Positions 1-6,416 of a stretch of 6,933 nt of DNA are shown one piece after another. The DNA is from Gammaproteobacteria bacterium. GTDB taxonomy: Bacteria > Pseudomonadota > Gammaproteobacteria > Burkholderiales > Burkholderiaceae_C. The translations under genes were made by a program, and so were the position numbers. The number at the start of each line of letters is the position of its first letter. Position 1 is the stretch's first letter. Below the pieces are notes generated by a model. The model was not told where the DNA came from. It was given only the letters and a program-made list of their open reading frames with translations, and made no database searches. Where the stretch lies: positions 1 through 6,933 of the forward strand of contig JASGCH010000067.1 of NCBI GenBank assembly GCA_030054245.1, given 5' to 3'.

Positions 1-1131
1 GGTAAACTCAAAACCATTCGGATAGCCAGCTTCTTGCAATAATTTTTTGGCGCCTTCTATATCCACCGTAAACGGTTTATTGGCTTCTTCATTAAAGCCG
101 TTTACTCCCGGTGCCACCATAAGTACGCCGGGCACAGACAAACCACGCATAATAGTGCGTTGTATAGCCACTCTATCTACGGTTTTAGACATAGCTTGGC
201 GCACCCGCACATCCTTAAACGGATTTTTTCCGGGACTACCGTATTTCAAACTATCACTACCCAGATCCATCTGAATAAAAATAGTGCGCACCTCGGATCC
301 ATCTAGGACCTTAATATTTGAGTTGCTCTTCAATCGCCCCACATCTTGGGTTGGCAAGTCAGTAACTGCATCAACATCCCCAGCGATCAAAGCCGCCACA
401 CGCGTAGGGTCCGAAGATATAGGGGTATAGACTACATCGGTCACATTGCCCGCAGGTGTACCCCACCAATTCTTATTTTTGGTCATCACCACTTTTTGGC
501 TAGGTACCCACTCTTTAATGATAAATGGACCTGTACCGTTTTCGTTACGAGAGGCAAAAGTTTCTTCCTTTGCTTTATAGTCCTGCACCTTGGATGAATT
601 GTTCTTCTCAGACCATGATTTATTCATAATCATAAATCCAACCAAAGTGTTAAGCAATGTCGGATTAGGACCATCCAAAACCAAGTCTATCGTCAAGTCA
701 TTTATTTTTTTTATTTCTTTAATACCAGCTACATAGATAACATGGGTACTAGATGGTTGACGGATTCTATCAAAAGAAAACAAAACATCGTCAGCAGTCA
801 ATGCGGCCCCATCATGAAACTTCACATTAGGACGCAAATTGAAGCGCCATACTGTAGGCGAAATTACGGTCCAACTGGTAGCTAATGCAGGCTCCACTTT
901 TAAATTTTTATCGTATTGCACCAAACCCTCGTAAGCATGATTGAGAATGTTATTGGTAGTCGCGTGATTTTGTGAGTGGGGGTCCAGAGTCAAAATATCA
1001 TTCTGAGCCGCCCAGCGAAACAAATTTTGGGAGTAACCTACCAAAGGCAAGCCGCCCACAAAAGTTAGCACAGTCAAAGCTACACAAATCTTCTTTTTAA
1101 AACCATTTTTGATAGCAATAATTTTTTTCAT
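1..1131 (-). CDS. ABC transporter periplasmic solute-binding protein, SBP_bac_5 (DppA/OppA-type), C-terminus cut by window edge
   Basis: Captures a peptide-like or other small ligand in the periplasm and delivers it to an ABC importer; the ligand cannot be read from sequence. Reading the minus strand from the ATG at 1131 gives 377 uninterrupted codons to the left edge, so the stop and, judging from the usual 500-540 residues of this family, about 150 residues are missing. Residues 1-34 form a Sec signal peptide: a basic start (KK, then KKK at 12-14), a hydrophobic core at 15-31, and probable cleavage near GYS/QN. Family hallmarks follow: ILTLDPH at 46-52, KFHDGAALTADDVLFS at 104-119 (the SBP_bac_5 signature region), NGTGPF at 198-203 and NWWG at 221-224. 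The start is supported by a GGGAG ribosome site 10 nt upstream and a TATAAT promoter behind it. The wording is typical of Burkholderiales binding proteins. Permease and ATPase partners, if linked, lie left of the window. Family assignment is near certain; substrate is unknown. Confidence 0.96.
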   Translation of the reverse strand, partial: MKKIIAIKNGFKKKICVALTVLTFVGGLPLVGYSQNLFRWAAQNDILTLDPHSQNHATTNNILNHAYEGLVQYDKNLKVEPALATSWTVISPTVWRFNLRPNVKFHDGAALTADDVLFSFDRIRQPSSTHVIYVAGIKEIKKINDLTIDLVLDGPNPTLLNTLVGFMIMNKSWSEKNNSSKVQDYKAKEETFASRNENGTGPFIIKEWVPSQKVVMTKNKNWWGTPAGNVTDVVYTPISSDPTRVAALIAGDVDAVTDLPTQDVGRLKSNSNIKVLDGSEVRTIFIQMDLGSDSLKYGSPGKNPFKDVRVRQAMSKTVDRVAIQRTIMRGLSVPGVLMVAPGVNGFNEEANKPFTVDIEGAKKLLQEAGYPNGFEFT

Positions 1132-1141
1132 ACTAAAATGA

Positions 1142-1146
1142 CTCCC
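1142..1146 (-). promoter_or_regulatory. Ribosome binding site of the solute-binding protein gene
   Basis: On the minus strand this reads GGGAG, 10 nt before the ATG at 1131. It is a strong Shine-Dalgarno core and fixes the start codon. Seen directly. Confidence 0.75.
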
Positions 1147-1168
1147 GTTAAATTAAAGAAACAACCAA

Positions 1169-1197
1169 ATTATAAAGCATAGAAACTCAATTCTGTA
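1169..1197 (-). promoter_or_regulatory. Probable sigma70 promoter for the solute-binding protein gene
   Basis: On the minus strand a perfect TATAAT (-10) lies at 1174-1169. At a 17-nt spacer upstream is TACAGA (1197-1192), a weak -35. Transcription would start near 1162 and give a leader of about 30 nt carrying the GGGAG ribosome site. The -35 hexamer overlaps the start of a 10-bp direct repeat (1196-1205, copy at 1232-1241), so a regulator bound there could control it. The -10 is seen; the promoter role is inferred. Confidence 0.5.
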
Positions 1198-1241
1198 TAA
1201 CCATTCAAATAAATCTTGTTGCGCCACAAATTATAACCATT
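1196..1241. repeat. Direct repeat pair TATAACCATT, possible operator
   Basis: The 10-bp sequence TATAACCATT occurs at 1196-1205 and again at 1232-1241, 36 bp apart start to start (about 3.4 helical turns). The first copy overlaps the -35 region of the solute-binding protein promoter. Placement suggests a regulator site, but no known regulator family is recognised from it, and a chance A/T-rich repeat is possible. Confidence 0.4.
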
Positions 1242-1256
1242 TAGCCACACCAATTA

Positions 1257-1299
1257 TGCCAACCAACCGATTTACAGCAGATAAATTCGGTGGCTGGTA
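1257..1299. repeat. Large imperfect palindrome / hairpin between divergent genes
   Basis: The arm at 1259-1274 (starts CCAACCAACCGA, ends TTTA) is complementary to the arm at 1282-1297 (starts TAAATTCGG, ends GGCTGG), with a 7-nt loop CAGCAGA. There is one mismatch and a single-base bulge on each arm; two more pairs (one G-T wobble) extend the stem to 1257 and 1299. No T-run follows on either strand, so it does not look like an intrinsic terminator. It could be a dyad operator, a REP-like repeated palindrome, or part of a small RNA. Structure is seen directly; function is unknown. Confidence 0.6.
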
Positions 1300-1414
1300 C
1301 TCTGAAAGCTATAAATGAAAACACCTTATTTTCAAGTAAAATGACCCCATAGATAACGCTTACTCGACCTTGGTCAAAGATTGTGATCTTCACGCCACTC
1401 GTTCAACTAGCTTG

Positions 1415-1443
1415 TTGCCCATTTCTACGCATTGACTTATAAA
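1415..1443 (+). promoter_or_regulatory. Candidate sigma70 promoter of the efflux operon
   Basis: TTGCCC (1415-1420, 4 of 6 matches to the -35 consensus) and TATAAA (1438-1443, 5 of 6 to the -10) are separated by exactly 17 nt. Transcription would begin near 1450, leaving a leader of about 210 nt before the fusion-protein ATG. A small perfect dyad, GTGA-TCT-TCAC (1383-1393), lies about 20 nt upstream and could be an activator or repressor half-site pair. Promoter activity is inferred from pattern only. Confidence 0.4.
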
Positions 1444-1479
1444 GGTTTGGTCATTTAAGGCTGTTGCACCACGAGTTGC

Positions 1480-1593
1480 CCTAATTCCTAGAATTAAGGA
1501 ATACAACCAGCGGAATTAAAAACACCTTCATTCAAGGTGAGTCGCATAACATCGTCATTGGATAGGCCACGGTGAGCTCGAAGGAGTAACCGT
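1480..1593 (+). other. Structured 5' leader of the efflux operon: three successive stem-loops
   Basis: Three hairpins lie in order on the presumed leader RNA. Hairpin 1 (1480-1499) pairs CC+TAATTC with GAATTA+GG around a CTA loop, with one bulged A. Hairpin 2 (1523-1539) pairs CACCTT with AAGGTG around CATTC. Hairpin 3 (1569-1593) pairs ACGGT with ACCGT and, inside, GCTC with GAGT around a GAAG tetraloop. None has a T-tract, and the arrangement matches no riboswitch class that I recognise. The hairpins are seen; any role in controlling pump expression is inference. Confidence 0.35.
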
Positions 1594-1627
1594 CTTAACT
1601 TAATGGTTTCAAGGTCTTTCGTATTTG

Positions 1628-1653
1628 CTACCCTAACTCATCCTACCCTAACT
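1628..1653 (+). repeat. Short tandem repeat just upstream of the efflux start codon
   Basis: CTACCCTAACT is present at 1628-1638 and again at 1643-1653, a 15-nt period. The second copy ends 8 nt before the ATG at 1662, in the place where a ribosome site would be expected, and no purine-rich Shine-Dalgarno sequence is present. It may be a regulator or RNA-binding site, or a chance duplication. Confidence 0.45.
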
Positions 1654-1661
1654 TCAGCTCT

Positions 1662-2870
1662 ATGGCAACCAAGATTGTCCTTTTATTTATTCAGTTAAGT
1701 TTGGCTATGTTCTGGGTAGCCTGCTCGGAATCAAATCAAAAATCGGCGACTCCTGCCTCGGCTCCTAGTGGCAAATCTGCTCCTCCTCCACCTTTGGTCA
1801 TTACCGTTTTCAAAATTGAGGCTAAACCAACCCAAGTGTACAACGAACTCACGGGGCGCGTTGCGACCCTGCGTTCGGCCGATGTACGCGCTAGAGTTCC
1901 AGGAGTGGTGCTAAAAAAATACTTTGAAGAAGGTAACTATGTTCAAGCCGGTGCATTATTATTTCAACTAGACCCGAGAGCACAACAAATCGCCTTGGAC
2001 AGTGCAGAGGCTAATTTATTAAAATCACGGGCTAACTTGCAACAAGCGGAACTTAAATTAAGCCGTAACCAATTATTGTTAGAGAGTCAATTTATTGCCC
2101 AACAAGTTTACGATGACTCGTTGAATGCCGTAAGTTTAGCCAAAGCTGATATTGCCATTCATGTAGCCGCGGTCGATGCCGCCAAGTTGAACTTAGACTA
2201 CACAGAAATCAGAGCCCCTATTGGTGGGAGAATTGGCAAAGCTATGGTCACTGAAGGGGCACTGGTAGGACAGGGACAAGCCACGCTCATGGCCCTTATT
2301 CAGCAAATCCACCCCATAGTGGTTAATTTAAACCAACCCATTGCAGATTACTTAACATTACGCAAGAATTGGCAAAATAAAGGATTGTTACCTACTAACC
2401 AACCAGCCGTTCAAGTAGAATTGACAATGGATGATGGCAGTGTTTATCCTCATAAGGGACATATATTGTTTAGCGATTTTAGCATAGACGAAACCTCAGG
2501 CAACTATTTGGTGCGTGCACAGTTCCCCAACCAAGGTGAATGGTTACAACCCGGTATGTATGTCAATGCCAAAATTTGGCATTCGACTTTAGAAAAAGCC
2601 ATCACCATCCCTCAAAAAGCCATTGTAAGAAACCCGTCTGGTACCTTCGTGTATGTCGTAGATTCTGAGAATAAAATTCGCATGCAAGAAGTGCAAGCCA
2701 AATTCTATCAAAACAATCAAATGTTGATTTCCAATGGTTTGCACGAAGGAGATGTTATCGCTATAGATGGTTTGCAAAAACTCAACCATGGAGTACTGGT
2801 ACAGCCTAAAACCGTCGGAGAGGTAGCCACCCCCGAAGAGAAAACCAAGTTAGCTCCGTCCACTAGGTAA
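1662..2870 (+). CDS. RND efflux periplasmic adaptor (membrane-fusion lipoprotein), AcrA/MexA-type
   Basis: Links the inner-membrane RND pump to an outer-membrane channel in a tripartite drug-efflux complex. The product is 402 residues, a normal length. Residues 1-20 are a signal sequence ending WVAC, with Cys21 as the lipidated residue; W at -3 makes the lipobox slightly atypical. A Pro/Ala/Ser-rich linker (about 28-45) follows. The lipoyl half-domains are at about 66-104 (RVPG at 78-81) and 184-215 (IRAPIGGRIG at 183-192). They flank an alpha-helical coiled-coil hairpin (about 106-180). Its tip has Arg135, Leu139 and Ile145-Ala146, resembling the R-x3-L-x(6) TolC-docking pattern of AcrA with Ala in place of the usual Ser. 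Beta-barrel and membrane-proximal domains fill 216-375. The ATG at 1662 is the only start in its frame after the stop at 1596, and it has no clear ribosome site. The pump gene starts 5 nt after this stop. Family is certain; exported substrates are unknown. Confidence 0.96.
   Translation: MATKIVLLFIQLSLAMFWVACSESNQKSATPASAPSGKSAPPPPLVITVFKIEAKPTQVYNELTGRVATLRSADVRARVPGVVLKKYFEEGNYVQAGALLFQLDPRAQQIALDSAEANLLKSRANLQQAELKLSRNQLLLESQFIAQQVYDDSLNAVSLAKADIAIHVAAVDAAKLNLDYTEIRAPIGGRIGKAMVTEGALVGQGQATLMALIQQIHPIVVNLNQPIADYLTLRKNWQNKGLLPTNQPAVQVELTMDDGSVYPHKGHILFSDFSIDETSGNYLVRAQFPNQGEWLQPGMYVNAKIWHSTLEKAITIPQKAIVRNPSGTFVYVVDSENKIRMQEVQAKFYQNNQMLISNGLHEGDVIAIDGLQKLNHGVLVQPKTVGEVATPEEKTKLAPSTR
2865..2867 (+). 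promoter_or_regulatory. Ribosome site of the RND pump, overlapping the end of the adaptor gene
   Basis: AGG at 2865-2867 is the last sense codon of the adaptor, directly before its TAA, and sits 8 nt before the pump ATG at 2876. Termination and initiation are therefore close enough for translational coupling, as expected for partners needed in fixed ratio. Confidence 0.5.
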
Positions 2871-2875
2871 AAATC

Positions 2876-5800
2876 ATGGCTCATTTTTTTATTGATAGAC
2901 CTGTTTTTGCTTGGGTGATAGCGCTTTTTATCTCTTTAATTGGCTTAGTGGCTATCGGAAACCTACCCATCGCCCAATACCCTACCATTGCGCCCCCAGC
3001 CATCGTTATCACCGCCAGTTACCCAGGAGCCAACGCCAGCACTGTAGACAGCACGGTTACCAGCGTCATTGAGCAAGAGCTCAATGGTGCAGAAGGTATG
3101 CGCTACATTGAATCACAGAGTGATGTAAACGGTCAATCCACGGTTACAGTAACTTTTAACCCCGGAATAAACCCAGACCTCGCCGCGGTAGATGTCCAAA
3201 ATAGAATTAAGCGAATAGAGCCAAAGTTACCACAAGCGGTTCAACAACAAGGAGTTATTGTTTCCAAGGCTCGCACCAATTTTTTATTATTCGTAACCTT
3301 TTCTTCCACTGACGGTAGCCTCACCCCGATAGACTTAGGCGACTATGTCTCCCGCAGTGTTCTGAATGAACTCCAACGCGTTCCCGGAGTCGGCCAGGCT
3401 TTACTATTTGGCACCGAACGAGCTTTGAGAATTTGGTTAGAACCTCATAAACTGAGTGAATACAAAATCAATGTACCGGAAGTAGTGGCGGCTATTCGTG
3501 AACAAAACGCACAGGTTATCGCCGGCAGTCTCAGCGATCAACCGACCGTTCAAGGCCAAACCACAACGGCACCCATTGTAGTCAAAGGGCAACTGGCTAA
3601 TCTGCAAGATTTTGAAAATATAGTTCTGCGTTCTCATGCCAATGGTTCTTTGCTAAAACTCAAAGATGTGGCTCAAATTAGCATTGGGGGCCAAAGTTAT
3701 GTGCGTAGTGCTAGAACCAATGGACATCCAAACACAGCTGTAGCCATACAGTTAACCAGTACGGCCAACGCCTTAGACACAGCTCAAGCAGTTCGCAAAA
3801 AAATGGATACTTTAACCAAGTACTTCCCCAAAAGCGTGCGTTACGATATTCCCTACGACACCTCTAAATTTATCAAAATTTCGATTCTTGAAACCGTCAA
3901 AACTTTATTCGAAGCCATTGGCTTGGTGTTCATTGTCATCCTGATTTTTTTACAAAATTTGCGCTACACCTTAATACCCATTGTGGTAGTACCCATCACC
4001 TTATTGGGTACCATGGCAGTTTTAGCAGCTTTCGGCTCATCTATCAATGTGTTAACCATGTTTGGTATGGTGTTGGCTATAGGTATAGTGGTGGACGATG
4101 CTATAGTGGTGGTGGAAAATGTAGAGCGCGTGATGCGCGAAGACAATCTCCCTCCACGCGAAGCCACTCGAAAAGCGATGAGTCAAATTACCAACCCTAT
4201 CATCGGGATTACTCTGGTACTTACCGCAGTATTTATTCCTATGGCTTTTTTTGACGGAGCGGTAGGTGCCATTTATAGACAATTTTCATTGTCTATGGCC
4301 TCATCAATGATCATTTCTGCCGCGTTGGCTCTGTCTCTGACTCCTGCTTTGTGTGCGACTTTATTACCCAAGACCAACCCTCATTCTGAAAAATCACCTT
4401 GGAGGTGGTTTAACTCAGGATTCACCCGATTTATCGATAAGTATGTGCACCTTACTTCCTTCGTGTTAAAAAGACCAGCACGATTTATGTTGTTATACGC
4501 CAGCATCATTGGGTTTCTTATTTGGTCTTTTGGTCAGTTGCCATCCTCGTTTTTACCCGCTGAAGATCAGGGTTTTATCATTACGAATGTACAGTTGCCC
4601 CCTGGAGCTACAGCCGAAAGAACTTCCCAAGTTTTAGAAAAAGTGGAGCGGTATTACCTAGATCAACCCATGGTAGAAGCCACGGTCGCCACGGTAGGAT
4701 TTAGTTTTTCAGGAGCTGGTCAAAATGCCGGGTTGATTTTTACGCCCTTAAAAGATTGGGAGTTAAGAGGAAAAGAGGACAGCTCTATGGCCATTGCCAG
4801 ACGCGCGCTTACTGAATTTCAAAAAAATCCAGATGCCATCATTTTCCCAACCAATCCTCCACCTATAAGAGAGTTAGGAAATGCCACCGGCTTTGCTTTA
4901 CGCCTACAAGACAGAGCTAGCCTAGGTTATACGGCTTTATTGGCGGCGCGCAATCAATTAATCGCCCTAGCCACCCAAAGCCCGGTCTTAAAAGGAACAC
5001 GCCCTGAAGGGCTAGAAGGCACGGGACAACTTGAGTTGGTCATAGATAGGGACAAAGTATATGCACTCGGCTTAACTTTTGCAAATATAAATAATACTTT
5101 ATCCAATGCTTGGAGTCCTAGTTATGTCAACGACTTTCCCAATTTTGGACGACAACAACGCGTATTATTACAATTATCACCCGCCGAACGGTTGCAAGAG
5201 CAACAACTACTCAATCTCCAAGTACGCAATGTGTACGGGAACATGGTGCCATTTTCAGCCTTTGCCACCACCAAATGGACGACTGGACCCGTACAACTGA
5301 TCCGATTTAATGGCTATCCGTCAGTGCGTATTGCCGGTGACGCGGCTCCCGGATACAGCACCGGCCAAGCGCTCGAAGAAATTGAAAAGCTCGTCGAAAA
5401 ACTGCCACAAGGCATTGGTTATGAATGGACGGCTGGATCTTATGAAGAAAAATTATCTGGCACTCAAGCCCCTCTATTATTTGCCTTATCTTTAATCGTC
5501 GTGTTATTGTGTTTATCTGCATTGTACGAAAGTGTTACCATTCCCTTTGCCGTGTTATTGGTCATACCTTTGGGAGTATTGGGAGGAATTTTAGGTGCAC
5601 TCATGACCAATCTGCCAAACGATGTCTATTTTAAAGTAGGATTGGTCGCCATTATTGGACTATCTGCCAAAAACGCCATCTTAATTATTGAATTTGCCAG
5701 ACATCAACAAATGCAAGGGTTGGATATATTTTCAGCTCTATTGCAAGCCGTTAAGCTACGGATCCGACCGGTTTTAATGACCTCTCTGGCATTTATACTA

Positions 5801-5971
5801 GGTGTTTTGCCTTTGGCCATCGCAACTGGAGCCGGTGCGGGGAGCCAAAGAGCAGTAGGGACCGGCGTTATGGGGGGAATGATTAGTTCAACTTTAATAG
5901 GTATCTTCGCCATTCCACTCTTTTATTTTGTCATTGGTTCGATTTTTAAAAAATCCTCTAAAAACATTTAA
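2876..5971 (+). CDS. Efflux RND transporter permease, AcrB/MexB-type (HAE1 family)
   Basis: Inner-membrane trimeric proton/drug antiporter that expels hydrophobic or amphiphilic compounds. The 1031 residues match the AcrB plan: TM1 at about 10-28, a large periplasmic loop, TM2-TM7 (about 338-556), a second loop, and TM8-TM12 (about 865-1020). The proton relay is complete. Asp407 and Asp408 in TM4 have the same numbers as in AcrB, and Lys932, Arg962 and Thr969 correspond to AcrB K940, R971 and T978. Distal-pocket Phe136 and Phe178 are at the AcrB positions, while Phe609, Phe611 and Phe622 match F615, F617 and F628; AcrB F610 is replaced by Val604. The start MAHFFIDRPVFAWV is canonical, and an AGG ribosome site lies 8 nt upstream. 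The protein ends shortly after TM12 without AcrB's long polar tail. The adaptor precedes it by 5 nt; no outer-membrane channel gene follows. Substrate range is inferred as multidrug; an exact ortholog name is not assigned. Confidence 0.97.
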   Translation: MAHFFIDRPVFAWVIALFISLIGLVAIGNLPIAQYPTIAPPAIVITASYPGANASTVDSTVTSVIEQELNGAEGMRYIESQSDVNGQSTVTVTFNPGINPDLAAVDVQNRIKRIEPKLPQAVQQQGVIVSKARTNFLLFVTFSSTDGSLTPIDLGDYVSRSVLNELQRVPGVGQALLFGTERALRIWLEPHKLSEYKINVPEVVAAIREQNAQVIAGSLSDQPTVQGQTTTAPIVVKGQLANLQDFENIVLRSHANGSLLKLKDVAQISIGGQSYVRSARTNGHPNTAVAIQLTSTANALDTAQAVRKKMDTLTKYFPKSVRYDIPYDTSKFIKISILETVKTLFEAIGLVFIVILIFLQNLRYTLIPIVVVPITLLGTMAVLAAFGSSINVLTMFGMVLAIGIVVDDAIVVVENVERVMREDNLPPREATRKAMSQITNPIIGITLVLTAVFIPMAFFDGAVGAIYRQFSLSMASSMIISAALALSLTPALCATLLPKTNPHSEKSPWRWFNSGFTRFIDKYVHLTSFVLKRPARFMLLYASIIGFLIWSFGQLPSSFLPAEDQGFIITNVQLPPGATAERTSQVLEKVERYYLDQPMVEATVATVGFSFSGAGQNAGLIFTPLKDWELRGKEDSSMAIARRALTEFQKNPDAIIFPTNPPPIRELGNATGFALRLQDRASLGYTALLAARNQLIALATQSPVLKGTRPEGLEGTGQLELVIDRDKVYALGLTFANINNTLSNAWSPSYVNDFPNFGRQQRVLLQLSPAERLQEQQLLNLQVRNVYGNMVPFSAFATTKWTTGPVQLIRFNGYPSVRIAGDAAPGYSTGQALEEIEKLVEKLPQGIGYEWTAGSYEEKLSGTQAPLLFALSLIVVLLCLSALYESVTIPFAVLLVIPLGVLGGILGALMTNLPNDVYFKVGLVAIIGLSAKNAILIIEFARHQQMQGLDIFSALLQAVKLRIRPVLMTSLAFILGVLPLAIATGAGAGSQRAVGTGVMGGMISSTLIGIFAIPLFYFVIGSIFKKSSKNI

Positions 5972-5975
5972 GTAT

Positions 5976-6308
5976 ATGTCTTATTACCAACTCCATCTAT
6001 TCTTTTGTATCAATTTGCGTAGCAACAACGAGGCTTGTTGCGCTCAGTTAAATTCGGAGCAACTTTTTCAATACTGCAAATCACGCATAAAACAGCTTGG
6101 ACTCGCTGGACAGGGGAAAGTGCGAATTAATAAGGCTGGATGCTTAGATAGGTGCGAATGGGGACCGGTTTTAGTGGTATATCCATCTGGCACATGGTAT
6201 CGCTATATAGATGAGACAGACATAGATGAAATCATTGAATCTCACCTAAAACAAGGTATCGAAGTAAGTCGGTTGCTAATACCGAGTGTACCCACCCATG
6301 CTGGCTAA
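5976..6308 (+). CDS. Small thioredoxin-like [2Fe-2S] ferredoxin
   Basis: A 110-residue cytoplasmic electron carrier of the thioredoxin-fold [2Fe-2S] class (related to Aquifex aeolicus Fd4 and the NuoE C-terminal domain). Candidate cluster ligands are Cys11, Cys22 (Cys21 is adjacent), Cys56 and Cys60, in the C-x(10)-C ... C-x3-C pattern; the second pair sits in KAGCLDRCEWGP (53-64). GKVRIN (47-52), VLVVYP (65-70) and W74-Y75 are typical of the betaproteobacterial proteins. The ATG at 5976 is preferred because homologs start MSYY; a TTG at 5928 in the same frame would add 16 residues inside the pump gene and is unlikely. The start is 4 nt after the pump stop with no clear ribosome site, so translation probably depends on ribosomes finishing the pump. 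The tail after about residue 102 (SVPTHAG) looks unconserved. The electron donor and acceptor are unknown. Confidence 0.93.
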   Translation: MSYYQLHLFFCINLRSNNEACCAQLNSEQLFQYCKSRIKQLGLAGQGKVRINKAGCLDRCEWGPVLVVYPSGTWYRYIDETDIDEIIESHLKQGIEVSRLLIPSVPTHAG

Positions 6309-6349
6309 AAGCTCGGCAAGCCACAAGTCAGCTAACTTATTACATTTAC

Positions 6350-6389
6350 AAGACTGTTGCGCAACCGGTTTTGCAGAAGCAGTCTTTTA
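6350..6389 (+). terminator. Probable intrinsic terminator after the ferredoxin
   Basis: AAGACTGTT (6350-6358) pairs with AAG-CAGTCTT (ending 6386), one pair being G-T. A 2x2 internal loop leads to an upper stem GCAA/TTGC closing the loop CCGGTT. The 3' side ends in CTTTTACC, a short T-tract. It begins 42 nt after the ferredoxin stop and ends 30 nt before the hsdS start, the expected place for an operon end. The T-tract is short, so termination may be partial. Confidence 0.6.
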
Positions 6390-6404
6390 CCACCCACTTT
6401 TCCC

Positions 6405-6408
6405 AAGG
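6405..6408 (+). promoter_or_regulatory. Ribosome site of hsdS
   Basis: AAGG, 8 nt before the ATG at 6417, supports that start codon. No convincing -35/-10 pair was found in the 108 bp between the ferredoxin stop and this start. Confidence 0.5.
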
Positions 6409-6416
6409 TCGTTACC

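Larger units (their letters stand above)
1132..1661. other. Divergent intergenic region with no supportable gene
   Basis: These 530 bp separate the minus-strand binding protein from the plus-strand efflux operon. All six frames are broken by frequent stops; the longest open stretch noticed (minus strand, 1637-1494, about 47 codons) has no ATG at its head and no recognised family. The region holds the two divergent promoters, a direct repeat, a large palindrome, three leader stem-loops and a short tandem repeat, each listed separately. No tRNA, known riboswitch consensus or complete insertion-sequence end was recognised. Confidence 0.8.

Noticed and set aside
47..597. Plus-strand reading frames opposite the solute-binding protein
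   Set aside because: The minus strand gives an uninterrupted, clearly recognisable SBP_bac_5 protein over the whole interval.
1365..1373. CGACCTTGG at 1365-1373 and its complement CCAAGGTCG at 6403-6411 as a long-range inverted repeat bounding the efflux region
   Set aside because: A 9-bp match between two sites in about 7 kb is expected by chance many times; flanking bases do not extend it.
1494..1637. Minus-strand open stretch of about 47 codons in the intergenic region
   Set aside because: It has no ATG near its head, no ribosome site and no recognisable family; a stretch this long between stops is expected by chance at this base composition.
1603..1697. Short plus-strand reading frame (ATG 1603) overlapping the adaptor start, possible leader peptide
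   Set aside because: The purine-rich AAGGAG at 1581-1586 is too far (16 nt) from this ATG, and the frame shows no codon-run or attenuator logic.
3437..4282. Several antisense reading frames of 65-76 codons inside the pump gene
   Set aside because: They are shadows of the strongly conserved RND coding frame and resemble no protein family.
5928..5975. TTG start adding 16 residues to the ferredoxin and overlapping the pump gene
   Set aside because: The family begins at MSYY, and the extra residues are merely the out-of-frame end of the pump gene.
6351..6384. AGACTGTTGC...GCAGTCT as possible insertion-sequence ends
   Set aside because: The repeats enclose only a hairpin loop with no transposase or target duplication; a terminator explains the position better. 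The similar CTGTTGC at 1461-1467 is too short to count as a partner end.
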